This document shows positions 22,492 through 23,834 of a stretch of 23,834 bases of DNA, in pieces. The notes below the pieces were generated by a model, which worked only from the letters and a program-made list of their open reading frames with translations, ran no database searches and had not been told where the DNA came from. Source of the stretch: Chloroflexia bacterium (lineage in GTDB: Bacteria > Chloroflexota > Chloroflexia > QHBQ01 > JADMIH01); assembly GCA_025927935.1 (NCBI GenBank), contig JAICKM010000018.1, forward strand, positions 1 to 23,834, given 5' to 3'. The position numbers and the translations under genes were made by a program. Each line of letters opens with the position of its first letter. The stretch's first letter is position 1.

Positions 22492-22548
22492 GTTGAACAT
22501 CACGCCGGGGCCGCTATCACACGAGGTGGGGCAAGGAGGATCGATCTG

Positions 22549-23834
22549 ATGGCAAGACTACACATACACCCCCGACAGACACCAAATAGCACTTCGCTTC
22601 GCATGTTGGCGCTGCTGGTGCTGCTGGTGCCGTTCCTGAGTCTGGCGCCGGCCCCGGGGCCGGCGTTGCATGCCCAGCCGGAGCTGCTGGCGCAGGCCGC
22701 CGCCCAGCCCACCGCCCGGCTCAAGGTGATCGTCCAGAAGACGGCCCACGATACCAGCCTCGAAGCGCTGGTCGCGCGGTTAGGCGGGCGCGTCACCCTG
22801 GACCTGCATATCATCAACGCCTTTGCCGCCGAGCTACCGGCGCAGGCCGTGGCGACGGTAGCCGGGGCCGGCGGTGTGCGCTGGGTCTCCCTCGACGCGC
22901 CGGTGGTGAAGACCGATTGCACCGACTGCGTGAATACCAGCCGCCTGCAGAACGTCTACGACCAGGCGATCCGGGCCGATCAGGTCTGGGGGGACGGCCA
23001 GGGCTACGGCGTGGGCGTCGCGGTGCTGGATAGCGGTATCAATCCCGCCCAGGATCTTTACACCCCCATGGGCCGGTCTCGTCTGGTGGCTTCCGCTGCG
23101 TTCAACGACGACTGGAACCGCACAGTCTATGACGGCTATGGGCATGGCACGCACGTGGCCGGTATCATCGGCGGCAATGGCGGCGCGTCGAACGGAAGCT
23201 ATATCGGCGTCGCCCCGGCGGCGAACCTGATCAACGTCAAGGTCAGCAACGACGACGGCTCGGCCAGCGCGTCGAGTGTCGTCGCCGGGCTGCAATGGAT
23301 CAATGACAACAAGACCACGTACAACATTCGCGTGGTGAATATTTCGCTCAACAGCAGCGTCAAAGAATCGTACAACAACAGTGCCATCGACGCGGCAGTG
23401 GAGATTCTCTGGTTCAACAGCGTGGTCGTGGTGGTCTCGGCGGGGAATAATGGCCGCGGGGCGCTCACGCCGCCGGCCAACGATCCGTTTGTCCTCACGG
23501 TCGGCGCTACGGACGACCAGGGCACGGCAACCCGTACGGATGATACGGTCACCTCCTACTCGGCCTTCGGCAGGACGGAGTCCGGCTTTGCCAAGCCGGA
23601 TCTGGTTGCGCCGGGCAACAACATCGTGAGTTTGCTGTCCAGCCGCAGTAGCACCATTGCGCAGGGGCACCCCGATCATATCGTCAACGATGCTTACTTC
23701 CGCATGTCGGGCACCTCGATGGCCGCGCCGGTCGTGGCCGGGGCGGCGGCCTTGCTGCTGCAAGCGGAACCCAACCTGACCCCGGATCAGGTAAAATACC
23801 GGTTGCTGGCGACGGCTCATGCTCTGCCCCGGCC
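22549..23834 (+). CDS. Secreted subtilisin-like protease 3 (S8), partial
   Basis: The gene runs off the right edge after 428 codons. ATG 22549 follows AAGGAGGA at 22533-22540. A signal peptide (core LRMLALLVLLVPFLSLA) and an I9-like propeptide (LKVIVQKTA, LGGRVTLDL, IINAFAAELP, VRWVSLDAPV) precede the catalytic domain with D161 (VLDSGIN), H199 (GHGTHVAG) and S390 (GTSMAAP), so all three catalytic residues are present. A DCTDC pair of cysteines follows the propeptide, a feature not seen in proteases 1 and 2. It is closer to protease 2 (LQWINDNKT and NIRVVNISLNSS are shared) and lacks the large insert. The expected WNSVS tail would lie beyond the window. It is controlled by riboswitch 4. Confidence 0.95.
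   Translation, partial: MARLHIHPRQTPNSTSLRMLALLVLLVPFLSLAPAPGPALHAQPELLAQAAAQPTARLKVIVQKTAHDTSLEALVARLGGRVTLDLHIINAFAAELPAQAVATVAGAGGVRWVSLDAPVVKTDCTDCVNTSRLQNVYDQAIRADQVWGDGQGYGVGVAVLDSGINPAQDLYTPMGRSRLVASAAFNDDWNRTVYDGYGHGTHVAGIIGGNGGASNGSYIGVAPAANLINVKVSNDDGSASASSVVAGLQWINDNKTTYNIRVVNISLNSSVKESYNNSAIDAAVEILWFNSVVVVVSAGNNGRGALTPPANDPFVLTVGATDDQGTATRTDDTVTSYSAFGRTESGFAKPDLVAPGNNIVSLLSSRSSTIAQGHPDHIVNDAYFRMSGTSMAAPVVAGAAALLLQAEPNLTPDQVKYRLLATAHALPR

Overview
The window is a GC-rich bacterial chromosome segment. A member of the Chloroflexota is the best guess. This rests on the secreted subtilisins with WNSVS-repeat tails, two T-box-controlled threonyl-tRNA synthetases, and the many short dispersed intergenic repeats such as GTAGGGGCCGGTTTCAAACC and TTCTGAGCGGAGCGAAGAA. 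No rRNA or tRNA gene and no phage, IS or CRISPR locus was seen, so the phylum is an inference.

Left part (1-9.9 kb). A truncated secreted protein (minus strand, 1-429) runs off the left edge; it resembles the N,N-dimethylformamidase beta-subunit-like family. After it come a 65-aa orphan protein with its own terminator, a SnoaL-like/ester cyclase protein, a consensus sigma-70 promoter and T-box leader driving the first thrS, a YtxH-like membrane protein, a GT-C (PMT/ArnT-like) membrane glycosyltransferase, and an HTH protein. A second thrS on the minus strand also has its own T-box. Both T-boxes carry the same candidate specifier ACC (Thr), and both ThrRS proteins lack a recognisable TGS domain. 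The gaps 430-812, 1701-2350, 4151-4422 and 4866-5341 hold promoters, the T-box and dispersed repeats; I see nothing else in 4319-4408 or 5088-5325.

Middle part (9.9-14.5 kb). This holds a REC-GAF-class III adenylate cyclase hybrid, a group I cysteine desulfurase, a DinB-fold protein and scpB (minus strand).

Right part (14.7-23.8 kb) is the most interesting region. Four transcription units lie in a row on the plus strand. Each has (i) the same unusual promoter, with a TTATAG-like box, GTAA/GTAAG direct repeats on a 12-nt pitch, and the last repeat exactly 15 nt before a TATAAT-like -10; (ii) a short hairpin at the predicted RNA 5' end; (iii) a GEMM-I (cyclic di-GMP-I) riboswitch aptamer; and (iv) a rho-independent terminator whose 5' arm can alternatively pair with the aptamer 3' strand. 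The pairing logic predicts OFF switches, with c-di-GMP causing termination. Unit 1 encodes a small secreted protein plus a membrane HD-GYP c-di-GMP phosphodiesterase. Units 2-4 encode secreted subtilisin-like (S8) proteases. The proposed model is a locus that releases an extracellular protease set when c-di-GMP falls and, by making more phosphodiesterase, reinforces that low c-di-GMP state. The shared promoter repeats imply a second, DNA-binding input common to all four units.
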